Positions 46,301 to 52,635 of a stretch of 64,000 nt of DNA are shown piece by piece. The position numbers were made by a program, and so were the translations under genes. Source of the stretch: Flavobacterium piscisymbiosum. GTDB taxonomy: Bacteria > Bacteroidota > Bacteroidia > Flavobacteriales > Flavobacteriaceae. The DNA is taken from the NCBI RefSeq assembly GCF_020905295.1, contig NZ_JAJJMM010000001.1:5518001-5582000 (forward strand), in the 5' to 3' direction. Positions within the stretch are counted from its first letter, which is position 1. Every line of letters begins with the position of its first letter. The notes beneath the pieces are model-generated. The model made no database searches. It was given only the letters and a program-made list of their open reading frames with translations, and was not told the origin of the DNA.

Positions 46301-47150
46301 TGTTTACAGTTTCAAAGTTGATGGTTTTAGCAATACGTTCTTTCGCATTTTCCAGTGGTCTGTAACCCGGAACTTTCAAAAATTGATTGAGTTCTAATTT
46401 TTCATTTACTATAACTCCGGTAGCCGTTTCTTTGGTTACCAAAATAGATTTTCCCGTAGTTGCCGCGTCCAAAACCAATTCGAATTCGGGTTGGTTGACA
46501 TCAATGGAAATTCCACCAATAGTCATTTTTCTAATCTGAGAAGGAAAATTGGTTCCTTTGATATAAAGTTTGTTATCTGATTTTAATAAAGTAAAATCAG
46601 TCGAAGCCAGAGCGGTTTTATAAACAATACGAACATTTTTTATTCGGTACGAATTTGAAATTCCTTCAGGAGCCGTAAACAATAAAACGTTGTCTCCTTC
46701 TCGCAATGATTTTTCTGAAAGCAACTCCGATTGTTTGCTCCAGTGGTTATTTTGCGATACAAATTGTCCTCCAATACTAGCTTGGTTGTTTAAACTTCTC
46801 GAAATAGAAGCTGCCTGATCATATCCGTACAATTCATATTCCAGATACGCATTTTCTTCCTGAGATGGCAAAGCATCTACTTTAAGATGAAAAACATTAT
46901 CATAGGCATCATCAACATCAGATTCATCCTTTATTCCTATAATACCTTCGGCAATATCTGCACTAAATGATTTTGTGTTTTTAGTTTCGTTTTTAAGAAT
47001 CGCTATCGAATCTGCTTTTGCTTTTTCAATAACCAATTCGTTCTCAGTATTACCTTGAGTAAATAAAGAGGCTATTTTGTACGGACCAAAATTGGCGGCA
47101 AACAAAAAAGAACCTATTAAAAATACCAGTATTATAATTTTATTTTTCAT
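37320..47150 (-). CDS. Giant SpvB/RHS-repeat polymorphic toxin
   Basis: The 3276-residue protein begins with a signal peptide (MKNKIIILVFLIGSFLFAAN). A SpvB/TcaC-like domain lies near 440-500 (PNGRGGMQPSFNLQYDSDGG). FG-GAP/VCBS-like calcium loops include DLDGDGLPDK (about 817), FNGDGLVDY (897), DINGDGLPDK (1655) and DIDGDGNMDY (1825). The TcB-like YDRREREFYGFGK element is near 1915, and dozens of RHS/YD repeats run from about 2120 to 2850. A Pro-rich linker and core (PDHLGSTSYIT; FNGKELDRETNLSYYGARYL) end at FTDPDG about 3056. The last 220 residues are a variable tip (KKYVQQKSKAVLDAI; EGGKEGAMTTPQGGRN; a Lys-rich end) of unknown activity. The RHS shell would encapsulate the tip until delivery. 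No T6SS VgrG, PAAR or Hcp gene is nearby; two barrels and a T9SS-sorted protein precede it. Confidence 0.9.
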   Translation of the reverse strand: MKNKIIILVFLIGSFLFAANFGPYKIASLFTQGNTENELVIEKAKADSIAILKNETKNTKSFSADIAEGIIGIKDESDVDDAYDNVFHLKVDALPSQEENAYLEYELYGYDQAASISRSLNNQASIGGQFVSQNNHWSKQSELLSEKSLREGDNVLLFTAPEGISNSYRIKNVRIVYKTALASTDFTLLKSDNKLYIKGTNFPSQIRKMTIGGISIDVNQPEFELVLDAATTGKSILVTKETATGVIVNEKLELNQFLKVPGYRPLENAKERIAKTINFETVNTLDYKAFSAVFPVGALKSNVKVSVSGLRKIDIAPLNSAMVNVTGTNAGFRLLPHGTIFEKAVTLSLPYDKKTIPEGYTEKDINVFYFDENKRLWQEVTKDSLDIKQGIIKAKTTHFTDFIAGIIKMPESPETSGYTPTSIKDLKAASPLVGIQSIAPPSANGRGTASTGFSIVIPNGRGGMQPSFNLQYDSDGGHSWAGMGWDISAPAVSIETRWGAPRYDASKETETYAIAGEQLIPNSHRAEWVGRTTDKQFYPRREGAFQQIIRKGSSPKNYYWVVRDKSGVASYYGGNASGLSTDAILQDGSGNIGHWALCLQVDLKGNTVEYEYDKKDGELYLKKVYYTGFGSQKGNYNVTFVKNSDLGEANRADVQLSARLGFKQLNNQLLRKIEVRYKSDMIRSYELKYKEGAFKKTLLESISEYDSESKLFYTNTLDYFDDIRDASGKYNPFGPEQSWSVPSDNLTNNSIPSFSDVLYSGKHSLVSSTEGENIGINYRIGIGLGSGYGSLKSNTIGAHGGNGIGNSETAVTLEDLDGDGLPDKVFKNKNGVFYRKNLAGSGQNGFGEAKEINISNLGLSKTSSFNWGVDAIISIGNVGYDKLRTTNKTKSYFMDFNGDGLVDYVKNGQVYYNRLVDGVPTFDRTSSGTPSPVAGGGTITIPGSSTLSQEEIEKQNPLHDVVRMWEAPVTGTISVSHKYQLIKDVSPEGIKKRSEYVNNAGDEKADGVRLYFQKGNQLLWNQSIDANDVGPKTKTDNNITVTKGERLYFRVSSIKDGSFDTAVWDPVITYSQMNKYDRDANGNQITSSVTVIAGLKDANLYSLAVYEAGADFFSSSNAGKVIPVAGNIILKGILNKPVTSDHITLRITKSYLDQTNAPVVVFEKTFLSNEVASFDLASVNLPSFEKETQVSIALETQTNINWHSISFAPTIIVPVFPGGEIEETPMEVSHLLYAKRAGNYDIPGITSTVNGKVKLNILPQDLVLASAFPPGPLNNYNGDVIVSAKQNNVLLARKRYKLTTGTLTEVINAFDNAVDYPSAISGVPIQLEVTISNPESINILRNYPKANALNIQVQVTDLKDVADLTDDVIWNSATDDFGIYSLLNADEITMGLHHRQWGGFVINGNLASDTIDQSQLKQSDAYGSEPNLNSQDPDSYKDTDYEMSKTYFVSLQSSYAKAKWEGLEQGIYIKDITIGTSRLGEDDITDYMDFSLPNLQGGSTSALDMISVSKSESISAGVSVGPAGLGISKSIDGDSDVTQTMSDFNGDRFPDYIRGSNVQLTLPLGKISEEVIDLGNNFSHSKTSSEGVNTDGSYSHGAVANSSTKTTNKPEVKPQTAADVSTDKAKKAGEKIAGSINASVGSGEDESTMIHSDINGDGLPDKITSSGDVFLNTGYGFLPAENWNALNSLNKGSSTDWSLGLGFSIKKASISGGANYARSESDGIDSFLDINGDGLADKIKYVGNRMLVSLNMGNSFAAPVDYPRYTEMQQNKSVSYGMSANITFEIPIPIPFFPLRLVPTIGESKGWSTSRSEGTFTDIDGDGNMDYIVSRDDNNLTVQLSNIKRTNKLKGVTNGAGNSYVVDYELTKPSYENPSAKWVLQSVDVFDGHVGDGIDHSIAKFRYEDGYYDRREREFYGFGKISQQQIDAADNSVFSTTVQEFYNQDYFRKNLLKRSYSLDKNNKMRQESENEYSFTDVATQASVSVSELNLPSCDDRRIFVGVIHTNQKVYEGGSDYLETNTFNTYDANGNITQYEDLGNGSATDKVTAKISYYESTTPYYGGIPKQLEVFTTEGLRRKRGTTINTTTAEVTQIKNYSAADKIALTDIAYDTYGNLQKITGPANHKGQRMTLDYIYDTENHQYMTDIKDAFGYRNKMEYNYRFGIPIKTTDRNDQITLYTLDGIGRIATIKAPYEIASGKPYTIAYEYFPQAKVPYAKTKNYDPELDKDIETFTYTDGIGRALQVKKTASLFTQAGSADQEAQIVSGKIIYDGLGRPTTSYYPTTTTTVDNNFSTAVSTVAPTKTEYDEVGRAVKVTLPDGSSNSTAFVLDNYEGVQVLRTTQTDALNKISQTYMDAKRQNMASMQNDLVTKFETNALGEIIKVTDAMDHITKSSYDWLGRRVEFTHPDAGTTTMQYDLAGNLISRITQDIKNTVPNGGAIEYVYNYNRLETIKYPKNPQNNVQYNYGKADGTASRRGRLWFVQDASGGQEFFYGKLGEIEKEIRTLRITPTDVQTYISQYEYDTWNRIQKMTYPDGEFVDYTYNRAGNLQSMQGKKESHTYDYIKQLSYDEFEQRKYLKYGNETETNYTYDAVMRRLQQLQVKSETRQVMNNSYGYDLVGNVLGIKNVAPVVNNTLGGTSNHEYQYDDFYRLKSAKATYQGEFTKASYELNMSYNKMHNITKKDLVHTVNNEQKGYVLDYNYDNELHPNAPNKIAETGKSEPRQYGYDGNGNPTSYTEEKSFRKMTWDEENRLSGINDNGRIHQFTYDAGGERVIKSSGDSQNVAINGETAATIVHTDDYTGYVSPYFVISKGKFTKHYFEGAGRIVSKLGNGTFAQPLGITAGGVNYTKLTAEQQKALDTYVKSLGVPPGPPTQQGIYATPEFTGDPYPTAVIKPVEENQEPPEGWPRNPIFNAPGDVPGPPAQFGPPVEPATVKPGEGFTGIGLPENDIFYFHPDHLGSTSYITTKNGSISQHVEYIAFGEVLFEEHSSSFSSPYLFNGKELDRETNLSYYGARYLDMKTSLWLSLDKEGENDLSVGSYVYSFNNPINFTDPDGNWPDLPSWGNSLINRAKSVARNYINKKVDNLVSNTKKYVQQKSKAVLDAITPSNPIRRSKPEKAEKGSGYGVNFTVEGGKEGAMTTPQGGRNVQSEDMTVFMVFAMDVFGPETTLPGAAPDGSNPFKKESNATSAPAPTSTTSVNDSGNEMIDMKVESNSATGTEGWNQSEVNTKTRDTTVNKSKAGVINKMNKLNRMRAEQKAKTNNQELQKRIDYYKE

Positions 47151-47234
47151 AAAGCAGGGGTAATCAATTATGGGGCAATCTGTTTATTTTTTTCAAGTTG
47201 TATTCGTACTATCTTTTGATCAGATAAGTTTGAA

Positions 47235-49199
47235 TTACTTCACAATCACTTTGAAAGTTTTGGTTCCGAAATCTGAACTTACGGTCACTAAATACATTCC
47301 TGAAGCACTTTTTATAACATCTTCATACAAATAGGTTTCGATTTGGCTGAATTGTTTTTGTTTTAAAAGTGAACCGGTTGGCGTATAAATACTAATGTTG
47401 GCATTTGTCTTTTTAGGGAATTGCATTGCAACAGAAAAATGACCGTCTGTAGTTGGGTTCGGGTATAAAATAAGTACGCTTGAATTTGTTATTTCTTTTC
47501 CATCAGTAGCAACGGCAATTTTGGTAGCGGTTTTACATTCCTGATTGTTTACCAATCTAAGTTCATATGCTCCCGGTTGATCGATGAGTATTTTTGGATT
47601 ATTATCTAAAAAATCACCTTCGTAAAACCATTGGTATTCATAATTTCCTTCTGGTAAACCAGCACTGGCATCAAGAGCCAGGGCATTTCCGTCTTTCAAT
47701 AAATAATCTGATTTCAGGTTCGGGAATGTTCCTTGTTTATCAGCCACAAAAACAGTTTCTGAGTACAAATTTCCTTTTGCATCCCTTACGATATAATCAT
47801 AAGTTCCTGATGAAAGCTGTACTCCTGTTGCACTTTTTGCAGCCTGATTCCATTGTTTTACCGCAAGTTCACTGCCTTCTTTTTTTACCGTAACGGTAAA
47901 TGGGGCCTCGCCGCCTTCTATAGAGTAATTTAATTGTCCTGATCCTGAAACACCACAAGTTGCCTCTGTAATCCAGACACGGCTAAACATTTCCGGGGCG
48001 ACTTTCAGCGTAAATTTGGCTTTGCCAGATTTTTGTTTGTCCCAGTTAAAATCATTCAATACCAGTTTTTCCTGACTCGAAGTACTGGCTAACTTAATAT
48101 ATTCTGAATCTTTTTCGTCATAAGTTCCTTTCCCGGAATAGTCTACTAACAACCAGTAATACGTATCTTTTGGTAAAGTTCCTTTTATGAATTTTGGATT
48201 TAATGTCCAGTCAAGACTTAAATCGGTCGGGTTGGTAAAATCCAGCTGCCACTCTTTGGCGATTCCAATAGGTTCTCCCTGCTCCTGTTTTTTTACCAGA
48301 AGATTTTTTCCGTTATCACTCCAAAAAGCAAAATAATTATCCGGAATAGTATTCGTTTTACTTTTAAGTCCAATAGTCAGGAGTCCTTCATCGACCATAT
48401 TACTGCTTTTGGGCTGCAATAATCCGCTGGCATTATCACGCCCTACTGCGGTAATCGAATTTTCAAATCCTTTATGCTGATTGATATCCCAAATGGTCTG
48501 ACCTTTACTATTAAGATAATTTTTGATATCAAACTGGGAAAGTGAAATACCATATTTTACCGCCAGATAACTTGCCACTTTTTGAGTTTCAAGACCTGAC
48601 AAAACCCTGTTGTACACCAAAATCTCGCTGATGTTTCCTTTGAATTCTTCGGGTGGTAATTTATCAAATTTTGACTTCTGTCCAATAGTCAGCAACGATA
48701 ACTTTGCAACACTATCCGTAACATTTTGCTGAAAGAAATGAATATTGGCTTTATTGGGTTTTATTTTCTCCTGATAGGTTTGATAGGAATATTTTTTTAG
48801 ATCGACTAACCGTTTATTGGTCGCTACAGAAAGTGTTTTTTTTGTATCGTTTATGGTCCATAAAAATTGTTCTTTCAAACTGTCTTTTACTTTATACACC
48901 ATAAAAAGGGTTTGCTTTCTTTTGCTTTCAATTCCCAGAGGTAAAATCAGGGAATCCTGTTTGCTGTCAAAAACAATACTTGGATTAAAATTAAAAACAG
49001 CTCCATTATGTTTTCGTCCTGATATTTTGGCTTCCTTCTTTGTCAGACTTTCCCAATAATAAGCCTCACCATTATTTTGGGATTTAATCCAAAATTGTGG
49101 TTCTTCAACTAATCCGGGCACTGCTTTTTGCTGGGAAAAAATTAAATTACTCGTTAATAAGGTTACAAAAGCAGCTATTAAAAAAATCTTTCTGTACAT
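47235..49199 (-). CDS. T9SS-sorted LamG/DUF8202-like surface protein
   Basis: The 654-residue protein has a signal peptide (MYRKIFLIAAFVTLLTSNLI). A concanavalin/LamG-like region (NFNPSIVFDSKQDSLILPLG; QTLFMVYKV) comes next, then a DUF8202-type domain (VASYLAVKYGISLSQFDIKN; ITAVGRDNASGL). One or two Ig-like modules follow, and it ends in a type A T9SS sorting domain (ILYPNPTTDGHFSVAMQF...SGMYLVTV...KTFKVIVK). It is therefore secreted across the outer membrane and probably anchored on the surface. It ends 85 bases before the RHS gene on the same strand and may be an accessory for RHS display, though that is inference. Confidence 0.85.
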   Translation of the reverse strand: MYRKIFLIAAFVTLLTSNLIFSQQKAVPGLVEEPQFWIKSQNNGEAYYWESLTKKEAKISGRKHNGAVFNFNPSIVFDSKQDSLILPLGIESKRKQTLFMVYKVKDSLKEQFLWTINDTKKTLSVATNKRLVDLKKYSYQTYQEKIKPNKANIHFFQQNVTDSVAKLSLLTIGQKSKFDKLPPEEFKGNISEILVYNRVLSGLETQKVASYLAVKYGISLSQFDIKNYLNSKGQTIWDINQHKGFENSITAVGRDNASGLLQPKSSNMVDEGLLTIGLKSKTNTIPDNYFAFWSDNGKNLLVKKQEQGEPIGIAKEWQLDFTNPTDLSLDWTLNPKFIKGTLPKDTYYWLLVDYSGKGTYDEKDSEYIKLASTSSQEKLVLNDFNWDKQKSGKAKFTLKVAPEMFSRVWITEATCGVSGSGQLNYSIEGGEAPFTVTVKKEGSELAVKQWNQAAKSATGVQLSSGTYDYIVRDAKGNLYSETVFVADKQGTFPNLKSDYLLKDGNALALDASAGLPEGNYEYQWFYEGDFLDNNPKILIDQPGAYELRLVNNQECKTATKIAVATDGKEITNSSVLILYPNPTTDGHFSVAMQFPKKTNANISIYTPTGSLLKQKQFSQIETYLYEDVIKSASGMYLVTVSSDFGTKTFKVIVK

Positions 49200-49231
49200 A
49201 ATTTTATGTTTTTAAAATGATGAGCGACTTT

Positions 49232-49963
49232 TTAGAAATTGGCTAAATCATCAAAATCAAAAGAGTAACCAATAATAAGTGAAATACTATTGATTTTGTT
49301 TTTATTCTCGCTGTAACGGTGTCCGTTTTCTTCGGTAGCTAAAGCATCTGTAAGTCCCAAAGTATAACGCGCTCCTATCGAAAGTCTCGAATTGAACTCG
49401 TATCCTGCAGATAACAAACCGTAGAAATAGTTTTTCCCTGTTAGTGATTCTTTCAATACTTTTTGCACATTAGCATCCGGCTCAAAATAAGTACCTGAAT
49501 CAGCAAATATTTCCTGGGCATTCGAACTGTATTTTATATTATCACTGGCAATATTAAATCCTACGTAAGGTCCTGCACCAATATAAAAACCTTCAACAGG
49601 ATAATATTTAAATTGCGCACCCACATTTAGATAACTGTATCCAAAAGTCATGGTATATTTAAGTCCTTTAATATCTTCATATTTTAAATCCGTACTCTGA
49701 CCTGAATAAGATAATTCTGTCTGAATACTCACTTTGGCATAAGGATATTTCCAGTTGATCATGATACCGGCCGTTCCTCCAAATTTTCCTTCTTCTTTTA
49801 AAGTGTATCCTTCATAAATTCCTTTTGGCACAATTACATCAGGAAGATTAGACATTTTAGAATAAATTCCTCCTGCAAAAAGACCATAAGTAATCTCTCT
49901 GTCACCTTGTGCAAACAGCGATTTTGTGCTTACTAATAAAAGAAGCAAAATAATTTTTTTCAT
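49232..49963 (-). CDS. Outer-membrane beta-barrel protein (PorT-like OMP, copy 2)
   Basis: The start is at ATG 49961-49963, the beginning of a signal peptide (MKKIILLLLLVSTKSLFAQG); the frame upstream lacks sense. The 243-residue protein shows alternating amphipathic strands and the OMP_b-brl_2-like pattern (VSIQTELSYSGQSTDLKYED; FYIGAGPYVGFNIASDN). It ends in an aromatic-rich strand (INSISLIIGYSFDFDDLANF). It is paralogous to the adjacent 49978-50679 gene (REITYGLFAGGIYSKMSNLP versus NITYGLKLGGLFSRISNLPE). Confidence 0.85.
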   Translation of the reverse strand: MKKIILLLLLVSTKSLFAQGDREITYGLFAGGIYSKMSNLPDVIVPKGIYEGYTLKEEGKFGGTAGIMINWKYPYAKVSIQTELSYSGQSTDLKYEDIKGLKYTMTFGYSYLNVGAQFKYYPVEGFYIGAGPYVGFNIASDNIKYSSNAQEIFADSGTYFEPDANVQKVLKESLTGKNYFYGLLSAGYEFNSRLSIGARYTLGLTDALATEENGHRYSENKNKINSISLIIGYSFDFDDLANF

Positions 49964-49977
49964 GTTTTTTATTGAAA

Positions 49978-50679
49978 TTACCATTGATGAAAACTATAAC
50001 CTAAAGAAAAGCAAATGACACTGCTTTTATTTTGATTTTCGATAAACTGAAAGGAAGAAGAATTACTTTTTACCACATCTTTTACGCCTAGATAATAACG
50101 TAAATCGAAGTGAATACTTTGATGCAATTCATAACCTAAGGCAAAACACAAGGAGAAATCATCTGTACCGTCAAGACCATCTTTATAAAATTGTCTGGTC
50201 GCAACATCGTACATTCCTCCGGCTTCGTTGGATTTGTAAGTAACATTATTTGATGATAAACTGATGCCGTAAAATGCACCAAAACCCAGGTTTAATCCCT
50301 CGTATGGATATACTTTATACAAAGCACCAATTTGCAAATAAGAGTAATGAAGTCCTAACTCAAATTCTTTTCCTGTAGCATCGTGATAGTTTATAGTTTC
50401 TCCTGATTGCCTGAATAAAATTTCCGGCTGAATTGCGACACGCGTATCATAAAGTTTAAAGTTCAAAAAAAAACCGCCCTCTAACCCGTATCCGCCTTTA
50501 CTTTCCATCACACTATTGTCGAAAGTATTATCACGGCCTTTAATGCTTTCCGGCAGATTGCTAATTCGTGAAAATAGCCCGCCAAGCTTGAGTCCATAAG
50601 TGATATTGGTCTCATTTTGGCCGTAAAGTGCAACGTTAAAAAAACAACTAAATATTAATAAGTGTAATATTACTTTCAT
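49978..50679 (-). CDS. Outer-membrane beta-barrel protein (PorT-like OMP, copy 1)
   Basis: ATG 50677-50679 starts a signal peptide (MKVILHLLIFSCFFNVALYG); a TTG two codons upstream lies inside a palindrome. The 233-residue protein is a small barrel like its downstream neighbour, with RVAIQPEILFRQSGETINYH and LNLGFGAFYGISLSSN, ending VICFSLGYSFHQW. The tandem pair, the T9SS protein and the RHS gene form one transcription direction, so this gene is likely the first in the RHS operon. Confidence 0.85.
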   Translation of the reverse strand: MKVILHLLIFSCFFNVALYGQNETNITYGLKLGGLFSRISNLPESIKGRDNTFDNSVMESKGGYGLEGGFFLNFKLYDTRVAIQPEILFRQSGETINYHDATGKEFELGLHYSYLQIGALYKVYPYEGLNLGFGAFYGISLSSNNVTYKSNEAGGMYDVATRQFYKDGLDGTDDFSLCFALGYELHQSIHFDLRYYLGVKDVVKSNSSSFQFIENQNKSSVICFSLGYSFHQW

Positions 50680-50680
50680 C

Positions 50681-50696
50681 CGCAAAAATTTTTGCG
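50681..50696. repeat. 16-bp perfect palindrome at the head of the RHS operon
   Basis: CGCAAAAATTTTTGCG lies directly in front of the first barrel gene's ATG on the minus strand. It could be an operator or the base of an mRNA hairpin that limits translation. With only A/T in the centre it may also be a chance feature. Confidence 0.6.
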
Positions 50697-50746
50697 AATG
50701 TATGTATTAATTTTCAATAAATTTTAACCAAAATATCGACCAACAA

Positions 50747-50754
50747 CAAAATTA
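50747..50754 (-). promoter_or_regulatory. -7 promoter element (TAATTTTG) for the RHS operon
   Basis: TAATTTTG on the minus strand is a perfect TAnnTTTG match about 70 bases upstream of the first barrel gene. No TTG at the right distance upstream is evident, so confidence is low. The remaining 50686-51077 intergenic stretch (392 bases) is AT-rich and holds no gene. Confidence 0.35.
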
Positions 50755-51077
50755 TCCGACGAATTGATCATTTCTTAAAATTAAGCGCAAAAAGCCGTAC
50801 AATTATTATAATTATGGTTTACTTATTACAAAGCTGATTTTTTTTTCACAATTGTTTATCAAAAACAGATAAAAGAAGAAAAAATATGACTTGTAGATAA
50901 ACATTTTGAATTCTCCACATCAAAAATAATAAGGCTCAAATTCAAAAAAATAAAGATCACTTTGCGAAATTATCTAACTTTACTTTTCTCCTAAAAGCTA
51001 AGGCGTTCTAAAAAGAAAATAAATTTTATGGCTTTACAAACTGCGAAGACTACACCAACTTTCAATCTATTTTAATA

Positions 51078-51824
51078 ATGAAAAAAAGAGAAAAACTAGA
51101 AATTATTAGAAAATACTATCCTGATGCATTAACGACCATTGATTTTATGAACAAAATCATTGATTATGTAGAAGAAAAACTTGATCTGGAACCCGCGCAA
51201 ATAATGTTTGCTGATAGTATTTGCAGTGATGACGTAAATAGCATTCAATATCCTGTAAGAACAAATGAATTTCTGGGTCCTTTTAAAATGGGAGGATTAG
51301 ACGGATTTCCTTTTACGGGATTAACCGGCATGCAGGCATTTGCGAGTCATGTTCCTGATGATGGTGCCGTTTTTATATATTACGGACCACATATTGGCAT
51401 TTCGAAAGAAGGAACTATTGGTGAAATTAATAGATTTGGACAAAATAAACCTTCAGGCTGTTGCGGTGCAGCCAATGGGGCTCTAGGAAAACTAATCAAT
51501 AATACCATAAAATCCGGTCATATTACAGAAATTGATTATCAGATGAATACTATTGAGCAAATTCTGTTCAGACAGAAAGAAAGAATCCTAAATGCAGAAA
51601 TACCGCTTTACGAAGCAACAGAAATAATCTACGATTCGATCGATAAACGCATTGAGGAATTAGTTGCTGCTACTACTTACAATTGCAAATACGTTATTCT
51701 TGTTGGTGGTATTTTAATCAATAGTGATAGTGATATAGGTTCTTTTTCTTCGACTAAAAAATTTGAAGTTATTGATTTAAAAACTGGGCGCAGAGAAAAT
51801 GCTATAACCACTATCAATCATTAA
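51078..51824 (+). CDS. LCIB-type (limiting-CO2-inducible) carbonic anhydrase-domain protein
   Basis: The 248-residue protein matches the LCIB/C beta-carbonic-anhydrase-like family. SICSDDVNS (Cys49, Asp51, Asp52) carries the first metal-binding Cys and dyad acid. GGLDGFPFTGLTGMQAFASH (His91) is the hallmark block. DGAVFIYYGPHIGIS, FGQNKPSGCCGAANGALG (Cys128, Cys129) and YNCKYVILVGGILINSD follow. The Cys-His-Cys zinc ligands are present, so it may be an active carbonic anhydrase. The family is known from algae and some bacteria, where it aids CO2 handling; here it stands alone. No signal peptide is visible, so it acts in the cytoplasm. Confidence 0.8.
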   Translation: MKKREKLEIIRKYYPDALTTIDFMNKIIDYVEEKLDLEPAQIMFADSICSDDVNSIQYPVRTNEFLGPFKMGGLDGFPFTGLTGMQAFASHVPDDGAVFIYYGPHIGISKEGTIGEINRFGQNKPSGCCGAANGALGKLINNTIKSGHITEIDYQMNTIEQILFRQKERILNAEIPLYEATEIIYDSIDKRIEELVAATTYNCKYVILVGGILINSDSDIGSFSSTKKFEVIDLKTGRRENAITTINH

Positions 51825-51844
51825 AATGGTAATTTAATAATTAA

Positions 51845-52621
51845 ATGAAAAATTCACTAATAGTAATCTGTTTAGTAATATTCTACTTCTTTTTCCAAGC
51901 GAATTGTACTGCCCAAAAGTCAAAAAAAACGAGATTCAAAGCTTTGGTTTTATACGAAAATGGCGGACATCATCTGGCTTTTACCAAGGTGGCAAAACCC
52001 TGGCTAAACAAATTGGCTGTCGATAGCAGTTTTACAATTGATTATATTGAAAGTACCAAAACAATAAACGAAGCTCTTCTAAAAAAATATCAGGTTTTTA
52101 TACAATTAGATTATCCGCCGTATACCTGGAGCGAGGAATCTATGAAAGCTTTTGAGAAATACATGAGTAATGGAAAAGGCGGATGGGTAGGATTACATCA
52201 CGCTACTTTATTGGGCGAATTTGACGGATATCCTATGTGGGAATGGTTTTCTGATTTTATGGGAGGAATTCGTTTTTTAGATTATATTCCTGCCTTTGCC
52301 AATGCCAAAGTAAATATCGAAGACACATCACATCCTATAACAAAGGGAGTTCCTTCGAACTTTTTTGTAAATACCGAAGAATGGTATACGTATAACAAGA
52401 GCCCACGAGCGAATGTTCATGTACTGGCTTCTGTAGACGAATCTACTTATGAACCTGATTCAAAAATAAAAATGGGCGATCATCCTGTAGTTTGGACCAA
52501 CGACCATTTTGCATCTCGAAATGTTTATATATTCATGGGACATTCGCCGGAATTATTTCAAAATGAAGCGTATACTACCCTACTTCGAAATGCTATTTTT
52601 TGGGCGGCAAGTAAAAAGTGA
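51845..52621 (+). CDS. ThuA domain-containing secreted protein
   Basis: The 258-residue protein has an N-terminal signal (MKNSLIVICLVIFYFFFQAN) followed by one ThuA (trehalose-utilization, class I amidotransferase-like) domain. LVLYENGGHHLAF, YQVFIQLDYPPYTWS, GWVGLHHATLLGEFDG and VVWTNDHFASRNVYIFMGHS are typical. ThuA proteins occur with sugar dehydrogenases in periplasmic carbohydrate use, but no such gene is adjacent. The start is 21 bases after the carbonic anhydrase stop, so a shared transcript is likely. Confidence 0.87.
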   Translation: MKNSLIVICLVIFYFFFQANCTAQKSKKTRFKALVLYENGGHHLAFTKVAKPWLNKLAVDSSFTIDYIESTKTINEALLKKYQVFIQLDYPPYTWSEESMKAFEKYMSNGKGGWVGLHHATLLGEFDGYPMWEWFSDFMGGIRFLDYIPAFANAKVNIEDTSHPITKGVPSNFFVNTEEWYTYNKSPRANVHVLASVDESTYEPDSKIKMGDHPVVWTNDHFASRNVYIFMGHSPELFQNEAYTTLLRNAIFWAASKK

Positions 52622-52635
52622 TTTTTTAATTTATT

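Noticed and set aside
37320..47150. The giant gene as a Tc-toxin (TcB/TcC) insecticidal complex
   Set aside because: SpvB and RHS parts resemble TcB/TcC, but no TcA-like pore gene is present, the protein has a Sec signal peptide, and the tip cassettes behind it fit an interbacterial polymorphic toxin better.
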